Assembly: GCF_029211185.1 (NCBI RefSeq)
Contig: NZ_JARGDO010000002.1
Coordinates: 186,001 to 250,000, forward strand
Direction of reading: 5' to 3'
Length of the DNA stretch: 64,000 nt
Origin: Tessaracoccus caeni
Lineage (GTDB): Bacteria > Actinomycetota > Actinomycetes > Propionibacteriales > Propionibacteriaceae
Shown here: one piece after another, positions 23,934 to 32,160 of the stretch
Layout of the letters: each line of letters begins with the position of its first letter
How positions within the stretch are numbered: the stretch's first letter is position 1
Position numbers and translations under genes: made by a program
The notes under the pieces: model-generated
Told to the model about the DNA's origin: nothing
Databases searched by the model: none
Seen by the model: only the letters and a program-made list of their open reading frames with translations

Positions 23934-25172
23934 TCAGGCGGGAACCGCGGTCGGTTCCTCGTCCGACTTCAAGGCGAGCTTGCCCTTGGTGAGCTTGTTC
24001 ATGATGATCGCGATGGCGCCGTCGCCGGTGACGTTGGTGGCGGTGCCGAAGCTGTCCAGCGCGATGTAGGTGGCGAACATCAGACCGATCTCCAGCTCAC
24101 CGAAGCCGAGCATCTGCACCAGCAGGCCGGCGGCCGCGGCGATCGCTCCACCGGGCACGCCCGGGGCAGCGATCATCATCACGCCGAGCATCAGGATGAA
24201 GGGGAAATAGGCTCCGAACGACACGTTCCCGCCGCCCAGCAGCAGGATCGCCACCGAGAAGCAGGTGATCTTCACCATCGACCCCGACAGGTGGATGGTG
24301 GCGCACAGCGGAACCACGAAGCCCGCCACCGACTCGCTGACGCCGTTCTTCTTGGCCGACGCAAGGGTCACCGGGATGGTGGCCGCCGAGGAGGAGGTGC
24401 CGAGCGCCGTCGCATACGCGTCCTTCATCCGCCACAGCGCCTTGAGCGGGTTCACTCCGCCGATGGCTCCAGCCACCACGTACTGCACGATCAGCACGAC
24501 GAGGGTGAGCGCGAAGGAGGTGATCACCACGACGAGGAAGGTGCTGAGCACGGTCACCGCCTCGCCGCTGCGGGAAAGGTCGAGGAAGATACCGAAGATG
24601 AAGATCGGCAGCGCGGGCACGATGATGGCGCGGATCACGCCTTCGATGATGGTGCGGAACTCCTGTGCCGCCTTCAGCATCACCGAGTTGGGGATGGCGG
24701 TCAGCCCGATGCCGAGGATGATGGCCAGGATCAGCGCCGACATCACGTCGATCGCAGGAGCGAGAACGATCTCGGTCGCCGAACCGGTGGGCGACGATGC
24801 CACCGAAAAGTAGGGCGTCAAACCGGATCCATCGCCCTCACCGAGGGCCGCGAGCTGGGTGCCCCGCAAGGCAGGGGTGAAGATCCAGGTGCTCACGAAG
24901 AAGGCGAGCAGGCCGGCGAGGATCGTCGATCCATAGGCGAGCGCGCCGGTGATGCCCAGCCATTTGCCGGCGCCACGGCCGAGCTCCGCGATGGCCGGCA
25001 TCACGAGGCCCAGGATGATCAGCGGCACCACGAAGCTGAGGAGGCCGGAGAAGATCGAGTTGTAGGTCATCGATACGTTGCCGAGCCATTCCGGCACGAT
25101 CGGGCCGACCAGGATGCCCAGCACGATGGCCATGCCGATCCAAGCCAACAGGGGGATGGTGCGTAAGTTCAT
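23934..25172 (-). CDS. Dicarboxylate/amino acid:cation symporter (SDF family)
   Basis: 412 residues with about eight membrane helices plus re-entrant loops. The serine-rich hairpin reads GTSSSAATIPVTLASAKK, and the ion/substrate region reads ALDSFGTATNVTGDGAIAIIM, both as in GltPh/DctA/SstT relatives. It imports a C4-dicarboxylate or an amino acid with Na+ or H+. The exact substrate cannot be read from the sequence. ATG at 25172 (MNLRTIPLLAW) is preferred over an upstream ATG at 25208; AAAGG precedes it. Confidence 0.85.
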   Translation of the reverse strand: MNLRTIPLLAWIGMAIVLGILVGPIVPEWLGNVSMTYNSIFSGLLSFVVPLIILGLVMPAIAELGRGAGKWLGITGALAYGSTILAGLLAFFVSTWIFTPALRGTQLAALGEGDGSGLTPYFSVASSPTGSATEIVLAPAIDVMSALILAIILGIGLTAIPNSVMLKAAQEFRTIIEGVIRAIIVPALPIFIFGIFLDLSRSGEAVTVLSTFLVVVITSFALTLVVLIVQYVVAGAIGGVNPLKALWRMKDAYATALGTSSSAATIPVTLASAKKNGVSESVAGFVVPLCATIHLSGSMVKITCFSVAILLLGGGNVSFGAYFPFILMLGVMMIAAPGVPGGAIAAAAGLLVQMLGFGELEIGLMFATYIALDSFGTATNVTGDGAIAIIMNKLTKGKLALKSDEEPTAVPA

Positions 25173-25336
25173 GTCATGCCTTTCCGGGCACGACACTAAG
25201 GCATACACCGGGGCACCGTCTCGCCCGGTACGCTGCCTTGTGTCCGACTCACAACGGGGATCGCGTCGGGCTGTCCAGTTCTGCCAACCGGTCGTCGGCG
25301 ATCGGTGGACAGGTTTATAGGAGCACGACGAAGGGA

Positions 25337-25342
25337 TACGGT
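25337..25342 (+). promoter_or_regulatory. -10 element, leaderless SDR operon
   Basis: TACGGT, 7 bases, then ATG at 25350; no ribosome site between. Confidence 0.45.
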
Positions 25343-25349
25343 AGTCCCC

Positions 25350-26126
25350 ATGGCAACCGCGTTGATCACTGGTGGCACTTCAGGCATCGGGCATGCTTTC
25401 GCCCGCGAGCTCGCCTCCAGAGGTACCGATTTGGTGCTGGTGGCCCGCGACGAGCAGCGCCTGCAGGGCGTCGCCGATGAGCTGCGGGCCGAGTACGGGA
25501 TCGACGTCGAGGTGCTCCCCGCCGACCTGGCCGACCGAACGCAGGTGCTGGAGGTGGCCCAGCGCGTCGAGGATCCCGACCGCCCCGTCGACCTCCTGGT
25601 GAACAACGCCGGCTTCGGTCTGCACAGCACCTTGCTGGACCCCCACGACATCGATCTGCACGCCAAGGCCCTCGACGTGATGTGCCTGGCGGTGCTGATC
25701 CTCGGCGGCGCCGCCGGGCGCGCGATGTCGAAGCGCGGCGAAGGCCGGATCATCAACGTCTCGTCCACCGCCGGCACCATCTACACCGGCAACTACTCGG
25801 CCGTGAAGGCCTGGTGCACCACCTATTCCAACGGGCTCGGGCTGGAACTGCGCGACAAGGGGGTCACCGTCACCGCGCTCTGCCCCGGCTGGGTGCGCAC
25901 GGAGTTCCACCAGCGCGCGGGCATCAAGGCCAGCTCGCTGCCGGGCATCGTCTGGATCTCCCCGGAGACCCTGGTCAAGGGCGCGCTGGCCGATGCCGAG
26001 AAGGGACGATACGTCTCCGTGCCGACGGTGAGGTGGAAGATCGCCTACTTCCTGTCCGTCCATGCCCCACGCGGCCTCATCCGCGCCTTCTCGCGGGCGC
26101 TCAGCGCCTCCCGGAAGAAGAAGTAG
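25350..26126 (+). CDS. Short-chain dehydrogenase/reductase (DHRS7-like)
   Basis: 258 residues, classical SDR. TGGTSGIG is the cofactor loop, NNAGFG follows strand 4, S of NVSSTAG and YSAVK form the catalytic Ser-Tyr-Lys. The C-terminal helix is basic (SRALSASRKKK). It uses NAD(P)H to reduce a ketone. First gene of a three-gene operon with an acyltransferase and an alkyl-DHAP synthase, which makes acyl/alkyl-DHAP reduction a plausible role (inference). The ATG matches the family start; an upstream ATG at 25305 adds no homology. Confidence 0.88.
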   Translation: MATALITGGTSGIGHAFARELASRGTDLVLVARDEQRLQGVADELRAEYGIDVEVLPADLADRTQVLEVAQRVEDPDRPVDLLVNNAGFGLHSTLLDPHDIDLHAKALDVMCLAVLILGGAAGRAMSKRGEGRIINVSSTAGTIYTGNYSAVKAWCTTYSNGLGLELRDKGVTVTALCPGWVRTEFHQRAGIKASSLPGIVWISPETLVKGALADAEKGRYVSVPTVRWKIAYFLSVHAPRGLIRAFSRALSASRKKK

Positions 26127-26131
26127 CGGGG

Positions 26132-26983
26132 ATGGCCAAAGACGTCGAGAAGCGGTGGGCCGACAAGCCCAGCACGGAGAGGCCGCGGCGGGAACCCAAG
26201 CCCCGCGACGATCAGAAGCTGCGCAAGCACTACACGTCGCAGGCCAGCGCCGCTACGCGCCAGACCGCCCAGATCCTGCTGCTCAAGCCCACCCTGCAGC
26301 GGCTGTTGCGGGTGCACGTGCACGGGCTGGGCAATCTCGACACCGTCGAGGCGCCGTTCATCGTCTTCAGCAACCATTCGTCGCACCTCGATACGCCGCT
26401 GATCCTCTGCTCGCTGCCCAACCGGCTGTCCAAGTTCGTGGCCACCGGGGCCGCCGCCGATTTCTTCTTCGACAAGTGGTGGAAGTCGGGCGCGATGTCG
26501 CTGTTCATCAACGGCTTCCCGGTCGACCGCGGCAAGGGCGGCAAGGGGCAGCGCGGCCTGTCCGCCACCCTCCTCGAGGACGGCGTGCCGCTGCTGATCT
26601 TCCCCGAGGGCACGCGCTCCCGCAATGGCGCCATGGGCCCCTTCGTGCCGGGCGTCGCGTCGCTGTGCATCTCGCGCGGGGTGCCGGCGCTGCCGGTGGC
26701 GCTGGTCGGCGCCTACGAGGCGTGGCCGTCGAAGCAGAAGCACCTGCCGAGGGGCCGACCGGAGGTGCACGTCGTGTTCGGCCGGCCGCTCACCCCGTTC
26801 CCCGGCGAGATCGCCCACGAGTTCAACGAGCGGATGCGCCGCCAGGTGCTCGAGCTGCACGACACGACAGCCCGCGCCTACGGCAAGAAGACCTTGGCGG
26901 AGTACGCGCGCACCAGCGCGATCGAGCGCACGGCGCGCTCCCAGAAGACCCGCACCGACGCAGAAGAAGAGGAAACCCGATGA
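26132..26983 (+). CDS. 1-acylglycerol-phosphate acyltransferase family (PlsC-like)
   Basis: 283 residues. NHSSHLD gives the catalytic HX4D motif, and FPEGTRSRNG is the third conserved block of PlsC-type acyltransferases. A charged N-terminal 45 residues and a charged C-terminus flank the domain. It transfers an acyl group to a glycerophosphate- or DHAP-type acceptor at the membrane. It starts 5 bases after the SDR stop and overlaps the next gene by ATGA, so all three are one transcript. Confidence 0.85.
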   Translation: MAKDVEKRWADKPSTERPRREPKPRDDQKLRKHYTSQASAATRQTAQILLLKPTLQRLLRVHVHGLGNLDTVEAPFIVFSNHSSHLDTPLILCSLPNRLSKFVATGAAADFFFDKWWKSGAMSLFINGFPVDRGKGGKGQRGLSATLLEDGVPLLIFPEGTRSRNGAMGPFVPGVASLCISRGVPALPVALVGAYEAWPSKQKHLPRGRPEVHVVFGRPLTPFPGEIAHEFNERMRRQVLELHDTTARAYGKKTLAEYARTSAIERTARSQKTRTDAEEEETR

Positions 26984-28698
26984 TCGACGGCGTGAAGCAG
27001 CAGAAATGGTGGGGCTGGGGCGAGGAAGGCAAGGCCTACCACTACGAGGACAAGCCCAAGTTCCCCAAGTTCGTGCTGGAGAAGGTCGGCGTCGACATCA
27101 CCAAGCCCACCGTCACGGTGCCGCCGTTCAGCTCCCTCGAGGTTCCTGCCTCCCAGCTGAGTGATGGCCTGCGCGCGGAACTGAACGCCATCCTCGGTGA
27201 ACGCTTCGTCCAGACCGACGACGAGACCCGCGTGGTGCACGCCTTCGGCAAGGGCGTGCGCGACCTGGTGCGCGTGCGTCGCGGCGAGCTGGGACGCGTG
27301 CCCGATGTCGTGGTCTACCCCGGCACCGAGGACGAGGTGATCAAGCTGGTCGACGCGGTCGTCGCGGCCGACGGCGTACTGATCCCGTTCGGCGGCGGTT
27401 CGAACATCGTCGCCGCGCTGGAGGCTGAGCCTGGCGAGACCCGTCAGGTGGTCTCGGTGAACCTCGGCCGGATGCGCAACCTGCTGGAGATCGACGAGAC
27501 CTCCGGCCTGGCTCTGATCGAGGCCGGCGTCTTCGGCCCCGACATGGAGACTCAGCTCAACGCCCGCGGCTGGACCATGGGCCATCACCCCGACTCCTTC
27601 GTCTGGTCGACGCTGGGCGGCTGGATCGCCACCCGCAGCTCCGGCATGCAGTCGGATAAGTACGGCGACATCGCCGACATCACCCGCGGCCTCACCATGG
27701 TGATGCCCGGCCAGGTGCTGGAACTGCGCCCGCTGCCGTCGTACTCGTCGGGCCCGAGCGTGCGCGAGATGGTGCTGGGCTCCGAGGGGCGCCTCGGCAT
27801 CATCACCAAGGCGTGGGTCAACGTGCACCGCATTCCCGAGGTGCGCGAGCTCCAGGCCTACTTCTTCGCCACCTACGAGGACGGCCTGAAGGCCTGCCAG
27901 CAGATCGTCGAGTCCGACGCCAGCGTCATGATGGCGCGCGTCTCGGACGCGCTGGAGACGCAGTACATCATGGCCAACGGCAAGCAGTCGTCGAAGATCA
28001 GCTCGATGGCCTCCAAGGCGATCCAGAAGCTGATGGAGTCGAAGGGCTGGGATCTGGAGAACATCTGCCTGTCGTTCGTCGGCTACGAGGGCTCCACCAA
28101 CCACGTGCGCTACGAGAAGGGCCTGGTGGCCAAGATCGTCAAGGCCAACAACGGCATCGGCGTCGGCAAGGGCCCGGGCACGCTGTACGACCAGAAGAAG
28201 TACGACACCCCCTACATCCGCGACTTCATGCTCGACCGGGGCATCGTCGCCGACGTGTCGGAGACCACCACGCCCTGGGCCTATGCGGCCGAGCTGCACA
28301 CCAACGTCGTGGCCGCCGCGCACAAGGCGATGCAGGAGCGCGGCGTCAATGGTGTGGTGTTCTGTCACCTCAGCCACAGCTACCACTCGGGCGCCTGCCA
28401 GTACTTCACGTTCGCCATCAAGGACGACTCCGAGGAGAACCTGATCACCTACGACGCGGTGAAACGAGCCATCCAGCAGGCGTTCATGGACAACCATGCG
28501 ACGGTGTCGCACCACCACGGCGTCGGCGAGGAGCACAGCCCCTGGCTCGACCAGGACATCTCCCCCGCGGGCGTGTTCATCCAGCGCAAGCTGTTCGAGG
28601 GCGTCGACCCGGGCAACAACCTGAACCCCGGCAAGATCATCCACGACGGCGCCCCCGGCATCTCCTCCAACTCGGCTGATCACGTCGACGCTCTTTGA
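26980..28698 (+). CDS. Alkyldihydroxyacetonephosphate synthase-like FAD enzyme
   Basis: 572 residues. N-terminal KWWGWG, FAD-binding PCMH fold (GGGSNIVAALEAE; HHPDSFVWSTLGGWIATRSS), and near the C-terminus VSHHHGVGEEHSPW, the histidine cluster of AGPS enzymes. AGPS swaps the acyl chain of acyl-DHAP for a fatty alcohol, making the ether bond of plasmalogens; the flavin covers a transient intermediate. The cluster motif and N-terminus separate it from lactate and glycolate oxidases of the same superfamily. Last gene of the SDR-acyltransferase-AGPS operon; a palindromic repeat follows. Confidence 0.85.
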   Translation: MIDGVKQQKWWGWGEEGKAYHYEDKPKFPKFVLEKVGVDITKPTVTVPPFSSLEVPASQLSDGLRAELNAILGERFVQTDDETRVVHAFGKGVRDLVRVRRGELGRVPDVVVYPGTEDEVIKLVDAVVAADGVLIPFGGGSNIVAALEAEPGETRQVVSVNLGRMRNLLEIDETSGLALIEAGVFGPDMETQLNARGWTMGHHPDSFVWSTLGGWIATRSSGMQSDKYGDIADITRGLTMVMPGQVLELRPLPSYSSGPSVREMVLGSEGRLGIITKAWVNVHRIPEVRELQAYFFATYEDGLKACQQIVESDASVMMARVSDALETQYIMANGKQSSKISSMASKAIQKLMESKGWDLENICLSFVGYEGSTNHVRYEKGLVAKIVKANNGIGVGKGPGTLYDQKKYDTPYIRDFMLDRGIVADVSETTTPWAYAAELHTNVVAAAHKAMQERGVNGVVFCHLSHSYHSGACQYFTFAIKDDSEENLITYDAVKRAIQQAFMDNHATVSHHHGVGEEHSPWLDQDISPAGVFIQRKLFEGVDPGNNLNPGKIIHDGAPGISSNSADHVDAL

Positions 28699-28732
28699 CC
28701 CTCGACAATCAAGGCGAGCGCGAAGCACCGAT

Positions 28733-28886
28733 GACGCTCTTTGAGGTGCGAGGCCGCCCGCGGCCGAGCCTCGAAAAGAGCCAGCCGACGGCCGAAGAAC
28801 AGTCCCAGCCACAAGTCGCGCCCTTTTCGAGGCTACGGCTTTGGGGCTCGTTCCTCGCCCTGAGCCTTCGCACCTCAAAGAGCGTG
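28733..28886. repeat. Palindromic repeat cluster D
   Basis: One unit at 28733-28780 (ACGCTCTTTGAGGTGCGAGG ... GCCTCGAAAAGAG) and a second, inverted unit ending CGCACCTCAAAGAGCGT at 28886. It lies just after the AGPS-like gene and just before the yaaA promoter. Confidence 0.75.
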
Positions 28887-28893
28887 AGCCCAC

Positions 28894-28899
28894 TACGAT
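28894..28899 (+). promoter_or_regulatory. -10 element, leaderless yaaA transcript
   Basis: TACGAT, 7 bases, then ATG at 28907. It starts 8 bases after the end of repeat cluster D. Confidence 0.45.
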
Positions 28900-28906
28900 G
28901 GCAGGC

Positions 28907-29677
28907 ATGCTTGTCGTCTTGTCTCCCGCGAAATCACTGGACTTCGAGACCCGGGTTCCCACTCCCAAGCACAGCCAGCCACGGCTGCTGGACGGGTCTC
29001 AGCAGCTGATCGAGGTCATGGCGGAGAAGTCCCCGGAGGAGATCAAAGCTCTGATGGGGATCTCCGACGACCTGGCCCACCTCAACGCGACGCGCTATCG
29101 CAGCTTCAACCCCGAGCACACGCGGCGTAACTCGCGCCAGGCCGTGTTCGCCTTCAACGGTGACGTCTACCAGGGCCTCGACGCCCGCAGCCTGGACGCC
29201 CGCGACCTCACCGAAGCCGGCAAGACCGTGCGCATCCTCTCGGGCCTCTACGGCCTGCTGCGCCCGCTGGACCTGATCCAGCCGCACCGCCTGGAGATGG
29301 GCACGCGTCTTGTCACCCCCCGCGGCAAGAATCTGTACGAGTGGTGGGGCGAGACCATCACCGATCTCCTCAAGGAAGACCTCACCGTCTCCCCCGGCCC
29401 CGAAGTGCTGGTCAACCTGGCCTCCACCGAATACTTCACCGCCGTGCGCACCGAGCGCCTCGGCGTGCCCGTCGTCACGCCACGGTTCGAGGATCGCGGC
29501 CCCGACGGCGTGCCGCGGGTGGTCTCCTTCCACGCCAAACGCGCTCGCGGGACGATGGCGGCCTGGCTGGTGCGCAATCGAGTGCGCTCCGTCTCGAAGA
29601 TCCGCGCCTTCGACGGCGGCGGCTACACCCTCGACGAGGCCCGCTCCACCCGCTGGAACCCCGTCTTCGTCCGCTAG
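28907..29677 (+). CDS. yaaA: Peroxide stress protein YaaA (UPF0246/DUF328)
   Basis: 256 residues, full family length. Starts MLVVLSPAKSLDFET, then FNGDVYQGLDA, ILSGLYGLLRPLD, and RARGTMAAWLVRN, all YaaA signature blocks. In E. coli YaaA lowers free iron and protects DNA from peroxide damage. ATG at 28907 is chosen because the family starts exactly MLxxLSPAK; upstream ATGs at 28841 and 28898 lie in the repeat or overlap the -10. Monocistronic. Confidence 0.93.
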   Translation: MLVVLSPAKSLDFETRVPTPKHSQPRLLDGSQQLIEVMAEKSPEEIKALMGISDDLAHLNATRYRSFNPEHTRRNSRQAVFAFNGDVYQGLDARSLDARDLTEAGKTVRILSGLYGLLRPLDLIQPHRLEMGTRLVTPRGKNLYEWWGETITDLLKEDLTVSPGPEVLVNLASTEYFTAVRTERLGVPVVTPRFEDRGPDGVPRVVSFHAKRARGTMAAWLVRNRVRSVSKIRAFDGGGYTLDEARSTRWNPVFVR

Positions 29678-29708
29678 GGCCTGGGCATCACGTTCCAGCG
29701 ACGGTCAC

Positions 29709-29714
29709 TACACT
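29709..29714 (+). promoter_or_regulatory. -10 element, leaderless HAD gene
   Basis: TACACT, 8 bases, then ATG at 29723. Confidence 0.4.
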
Positions 29715-29722
29715 GTTCTGCG

Positions 29723-30547
29723 ATGCTTCACGAACCCAGATTCTCGCTGCCCTCGGATCCCCGCCTCATCGTCTGCGACATGGACGGCACCCTCCTCGAC
29801 GACGACAGCGTGATTCCCGACGAGCTGTGGGGAATGCTGGACCAGTGCCGCGAGCGAGGCATCTTGTTCGCCGTGGCGAGCGGCCGTCAGCAGGCTGCGT
29901 TGGCCCGGATGTTCGAGGAGCGCGCGCCCGGAACGGTCTACATCGCGGAGAACGGGGCGATCGTCGTCGAGAACGGCGAGGTTGTGAGCACCACTCCGCT
30001 CGATCGCGACACCTCGGTGCGACTGATCCACACCGCCCACGCGCTCGATGAGCACTACGACATCGGCCTGGTCTGGTGCGGCGAGGACAGCGCCTACGTC
30101 GAGCGGGGCAACACCTGCTTCCGGTACGGAGCGGAGCCCTACTACGCCAAGCTGGAAAGCGTCGAGAGCCTGCTCGAGCTGGACGGCCAGCCGCTGAAGG
30201 TCGCCTTCCTCGCGCTCGACGGGGTGGTGGACGAGATCGCGGAGACGATCATCCGCGACGCGATGCCCAACCGGACGCTGGTCTCGAGCTGGCAGTGGGT
30301 GGACGTGATGAATCCGGACGCCGACAAGGCGGTCGGAGTGAGCGAGCTCCAGAAGCGCCACGGCATCCGCCCCGACCAGACCATCGTCTTCGGCGACTTC
30401 CTGAACGACCTGCGCATGATGAGCACCACTCCGTACTCCTACGCCATGGCCAACGCCCATCCGGACGTTCTCGAGGCGGCTGGGCACACCGCGCCGTCGA
30501 ACACCGAAGGTGGCGTCATCCAGGTGCTGCGTCAGCTCTTCTCCTGA
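29723..30547 (+). CDS. HAD-superfamily hydrolase, Cof type
   Basis: 274 residues. Motif I DMDGTLLDDD (nucleophile is the first Asp), motif II in ASGRQ, lysine in DADKAVGV, and motif IV FGDFLNDLRMM. A C2-type cap sits between motifs II and III. Members dephosphorylate sugar phosphates or cofactors such as FMN or PLP; the substrate here is open. A strong bidirectional terminator follows. Confidence 0.9.
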   Translation: MLHEPRFSLPSDPRLIVCDMDGTLLDDDSVIPDELWGMLDQCRERGILFAVASGRQQAALARMFEERAPGTVYIAENGAIVVENGEVVSTTPLDRDTSVRLIHTAHALDEHYDIGLVWCGEDSAYVERGNTCFRYGAEPYYAKLESVESLLELDGQPLKVAFLALDGVVDEIAETIIRDAMPNRTLVSSWQWVDVMNPDADKAVGVSELQKRHGIRPDQTIVFGDFLNDLRMMSTTPYSYAMANAHPDVLEAAGHTAPSNTEGGVIQVLRQLFS

Positions 30548-30564
30548 GCGTCACACGGACACGC

Positions 30565-30598
30565 AAAAGGGAGCGCCCGATTCGGGCGCTCCCTTTTT
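30565..30598. terminator. Bidirectional terminator
   Basis: AAAAGGGAGCGCCCGA pairs with its complement up to CCCTTTTT, giving an A-tract on one side and a T-tract on the other. It serves both the HAD gene (+) and the DUF4190-like gene (-). Confidence 0.9.
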
Positions 30599-30618
30599 AC
30601 TCGTCCAGAGTGTCGGGG

Positions 30619-31308
30619 TTAGGGGCCGACCATGAGCGCGAGGACCACCAGCAGAACCATCAGCACGATGCTCACGAGCGTGATGATGCTGACGATCAAG
30701 CCGATCAGGTAGCCGATCTTCAATCCGCCCGACCAGGAGTAAGGCGTACCAGCCTCGATCTCCTTCTTGGCCTTGCCTCCCATGTACCACGCGATGAACG
30801 ACAGGACAGGGACGAAGATGCCCACGATACCGAGGATCAGCACGGTCTGAGCCTGCGGATGTTCGGCCAGCGCGCCACCGTAGTAGCCCTGGGGGCCGTA
30901 GTTGGGAGCCATGCCGTACCCCGGCTGGCCATAGCCGGGCTGGCCGTAGCCGGACTGCCCCGACGCAGCGTACGGATCCTGACCATAGCCGGGCTGCCCC
31001 GACGCGGCATAGGAATCCTGGCCGTAGCCGGGCTGACCGTAGGCGGACGGGTCGGGCGTCGCGTAGGGATCCTGACCATACGCAGGCTGACCGTAGGCAG
31101 GCTGACCGTAAGGCTGCTGCTGAGGCGAGCCGAGAGGAGTCTGGCCGTAGGGATCACCGGTGGGCTGGTAGTCGGACGGCACGCCGTACCCGCCCTGTGC
31201 CCCGTACGACGGCTCGCTGGGGCTGGCTGCGGGCGCCTCGAAGGACGGGCTGGCCGACCCTTCGAACTCCTCGTTCGACTGCCCCTGCGGATCCTGGGGT
31301 TGGCTCAT
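30619..31308 (-). CDS. DUF4190-like membrane protein with Gly/Tyr/Gln/Pro repeats
   Basis: 229 residues. Residues about 30-140 are a low-complexity cytoplasmic tail of [17 protein letters not shown] units. Two membrane helices follow ([19 protein letters not shown] and [15 protein letters not shown]...), joined by a short loop with [11 protein letters not shown], the usual DUF4190 layout. Such proteins are common in actinobacteria and have no assigned function. GGAGA precedes the ATG; an in-frame ATG at 31422 would read through the operator region and is rejected. Confidence 0.8.
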   Translation of the reverse strand: MSQPQDPQGQSNEEFEGSASPSFEAPAASPSEPSYGAQGGYGVPSDYQPTGDPYGQTPLGSPQQQPYGQPAYGQPAYGQDPYATPDPSAYGQPGYGQDSYAASGQPGYGQDPYAASGQSGYGQPGYGQPGYGMAPNYGPQGYYGGALAEHPQAQTVLILGIVGIFVPVLSFIAWYMGGKAKKEIEAGTPYSWSGGLKIGYLIGLIVSIITLVSIVLMVLLVVLALMVGP

Positions 31309-31372
31309 GGGTGAGTCTCCTCTCGCGTGTCCTCCGTTCAGGATACCGCGTGGACCTCTTGAAGCCCGCCGC

Positions 31373-31401
31373 TTGCACACATATACCCCCTGGGGTATGC
31401 T
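31373..31401 (+). promoter_or_regulatory. Sigma-70-type promoter with embedded CsoR-family operator
   Basis: TTGCAC (31373-31378), a 17-base spacer, then TATGCT (31396-31401). The palindrome ATACCCC-CT-GGGGTAT (31383-31398) fills the spacer and overlaps the -10. TACCCC-Nx-GGGGTA dyads are operators of the CsoR/CstR/RcnR family, which sense Cu(I), persulfide or Ni/Co. Repression of the two Cys-rich genes downstream is the simple reading. No csoR gene is in the window. Confidence 0.75.
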
Positions 31402-31445
31402 CAACAGCATCGCCCTACCCACCCGTACCCACGAGGAGTCACCCC

Positions 31446-31628
31446 ATGTGCCGAGCCGTCAACTGCCGTATCTGTGGCAAGACCACTTGGGCCGGTTGCG
31501 GCCAGCACGTCGCCATGGTCAAGGCGGGCGTGCCTGCCGCAAACTGGTGCGGAGGAAAGCACACCCAGGCCCAGATCGACGCGGCCAAGCCCAGCGGCGG
31601 CATCTTCGCGCGCCTGTTCGGCCGCTAG
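31446..31628 (+). CDS. Small Cys-rich protein 1 (60 residues)
   Basis: Begins [19 protein letters not shown], with Cys at 2, 7, 10, 18 and 35, and His at 21. The CxxC at 7-10 with C18 and H21 looks like a metal- or thiol-reactive site. The last 25 residues have no counterpart in the paralog downstream. GAGGAG (31433-31438) is 7 bases upstream of ATG. Members of this family are small and uncharacterised. The CsoR-type operator suggests a copper- or sulfane-sulfur-linked role (inference), comparable in logic to mycobacterial MymT, to which it is not evidently related. Confidence 0.8.
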   Translation: MCRAVNCRICGKTTWAGCGQHVAMVKAGVPAANWCGGKHTQAQIDAAKPSGGIFARLFGR

Positions 31629-31687
31629 CACCTGATCCCTACAACTACGCTTTACTCATCGGAACACCGCACGCAGAAGGAGATCAC

Positions 31688-31804
31688 ATGTGCAGCCGAG
31701 TTACCTGTAACACCTGCGGCAAGCCCACCTGGCAAGGCTGTGGAGAGCACATCGAGGACGCGCTCGCCGGCGTCCCCGAGGCAGAACGCTGCCACTGCCG
31801 CTAA
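31688..31804 (+). CDS. Small Cys-rich protein 2 (38 residues)
   Basis: Paralog of the preceding gene without the C-terminal extension: MCSRVTCNTCGKPTWQGCG, then HIEDALAGVP and a terminal CHC. Cys at 2, 7, 10, 18, 35 and 37 and His at 21 keep the same spacing. AGAAGGAG lies 5 bases upstream of ATG. It is 59 bases after the first gene and probably co-transcribed. Both being kept with strict Cys spacing supports that they are real proteins despite their size. Confidence 0.8.
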   Translation: MCSRVTCNTCGKPTWQGCGEHIEDALAGVPEAERCHCR

Positions 31805-31818
31805 CGCAGCACCTCCCC

Positions 31819-32160
31819 CACGCTCTTCGAGGTGCGAAGGCTCAGGGCGAGGGACGAGCCCCAAGCCTGAGCCTCGAGGAGAGCGGACGCGAGATGCGGC
31901 TGGGTCTGTCACTCGGCCGCCGGCTGGGTCTTTTCGAGGCTCGCTGGCGCTCGCACCTCAAAGACCGTGAGGTGGCACCGCACCTCAAAGACCGTGAGGT
32001 GACACCGCACCTCGAAGACCCCTGAGGTGACACCGCACCTCGAAGACCCGTGAGGTGACACCGCACCTCAAAGACCGTGAGGTGACACCGCACCTCGAAG
32101 ACCGTGAGGTGACACCGCACCTCGAAGACCCGTGAGGTGGCACCGCACCTCAACGAGCGT
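31819..32160. repeat. Palindromic repeat cluster E with 7-unit tandem array
   Basis: A standard unit (31819-31884, CACGCTCTTCGAGGTGCG ... CCTCGAGGAGAGCG) is followed from 31953 to 32144 by seven head-to-tail units of 27-28 bp, of the form GCACCTCRAAGACCNGTGAGGTGRCACC, plus a truncated eighth unit. Each unit is itself a hairpin (CACCTC...GAGGTG). The array abuts ligD, and the partial unit provides the ligD stop codon. Confidence 0.85.

Noticed and set aside
31953-32144. Possible CRISPR array (regular 27-28 bp units)
   Set aside because: Units are contiguous with no unique spacers and no cas genes; each unit is itself a palindrome of the dispersed family.
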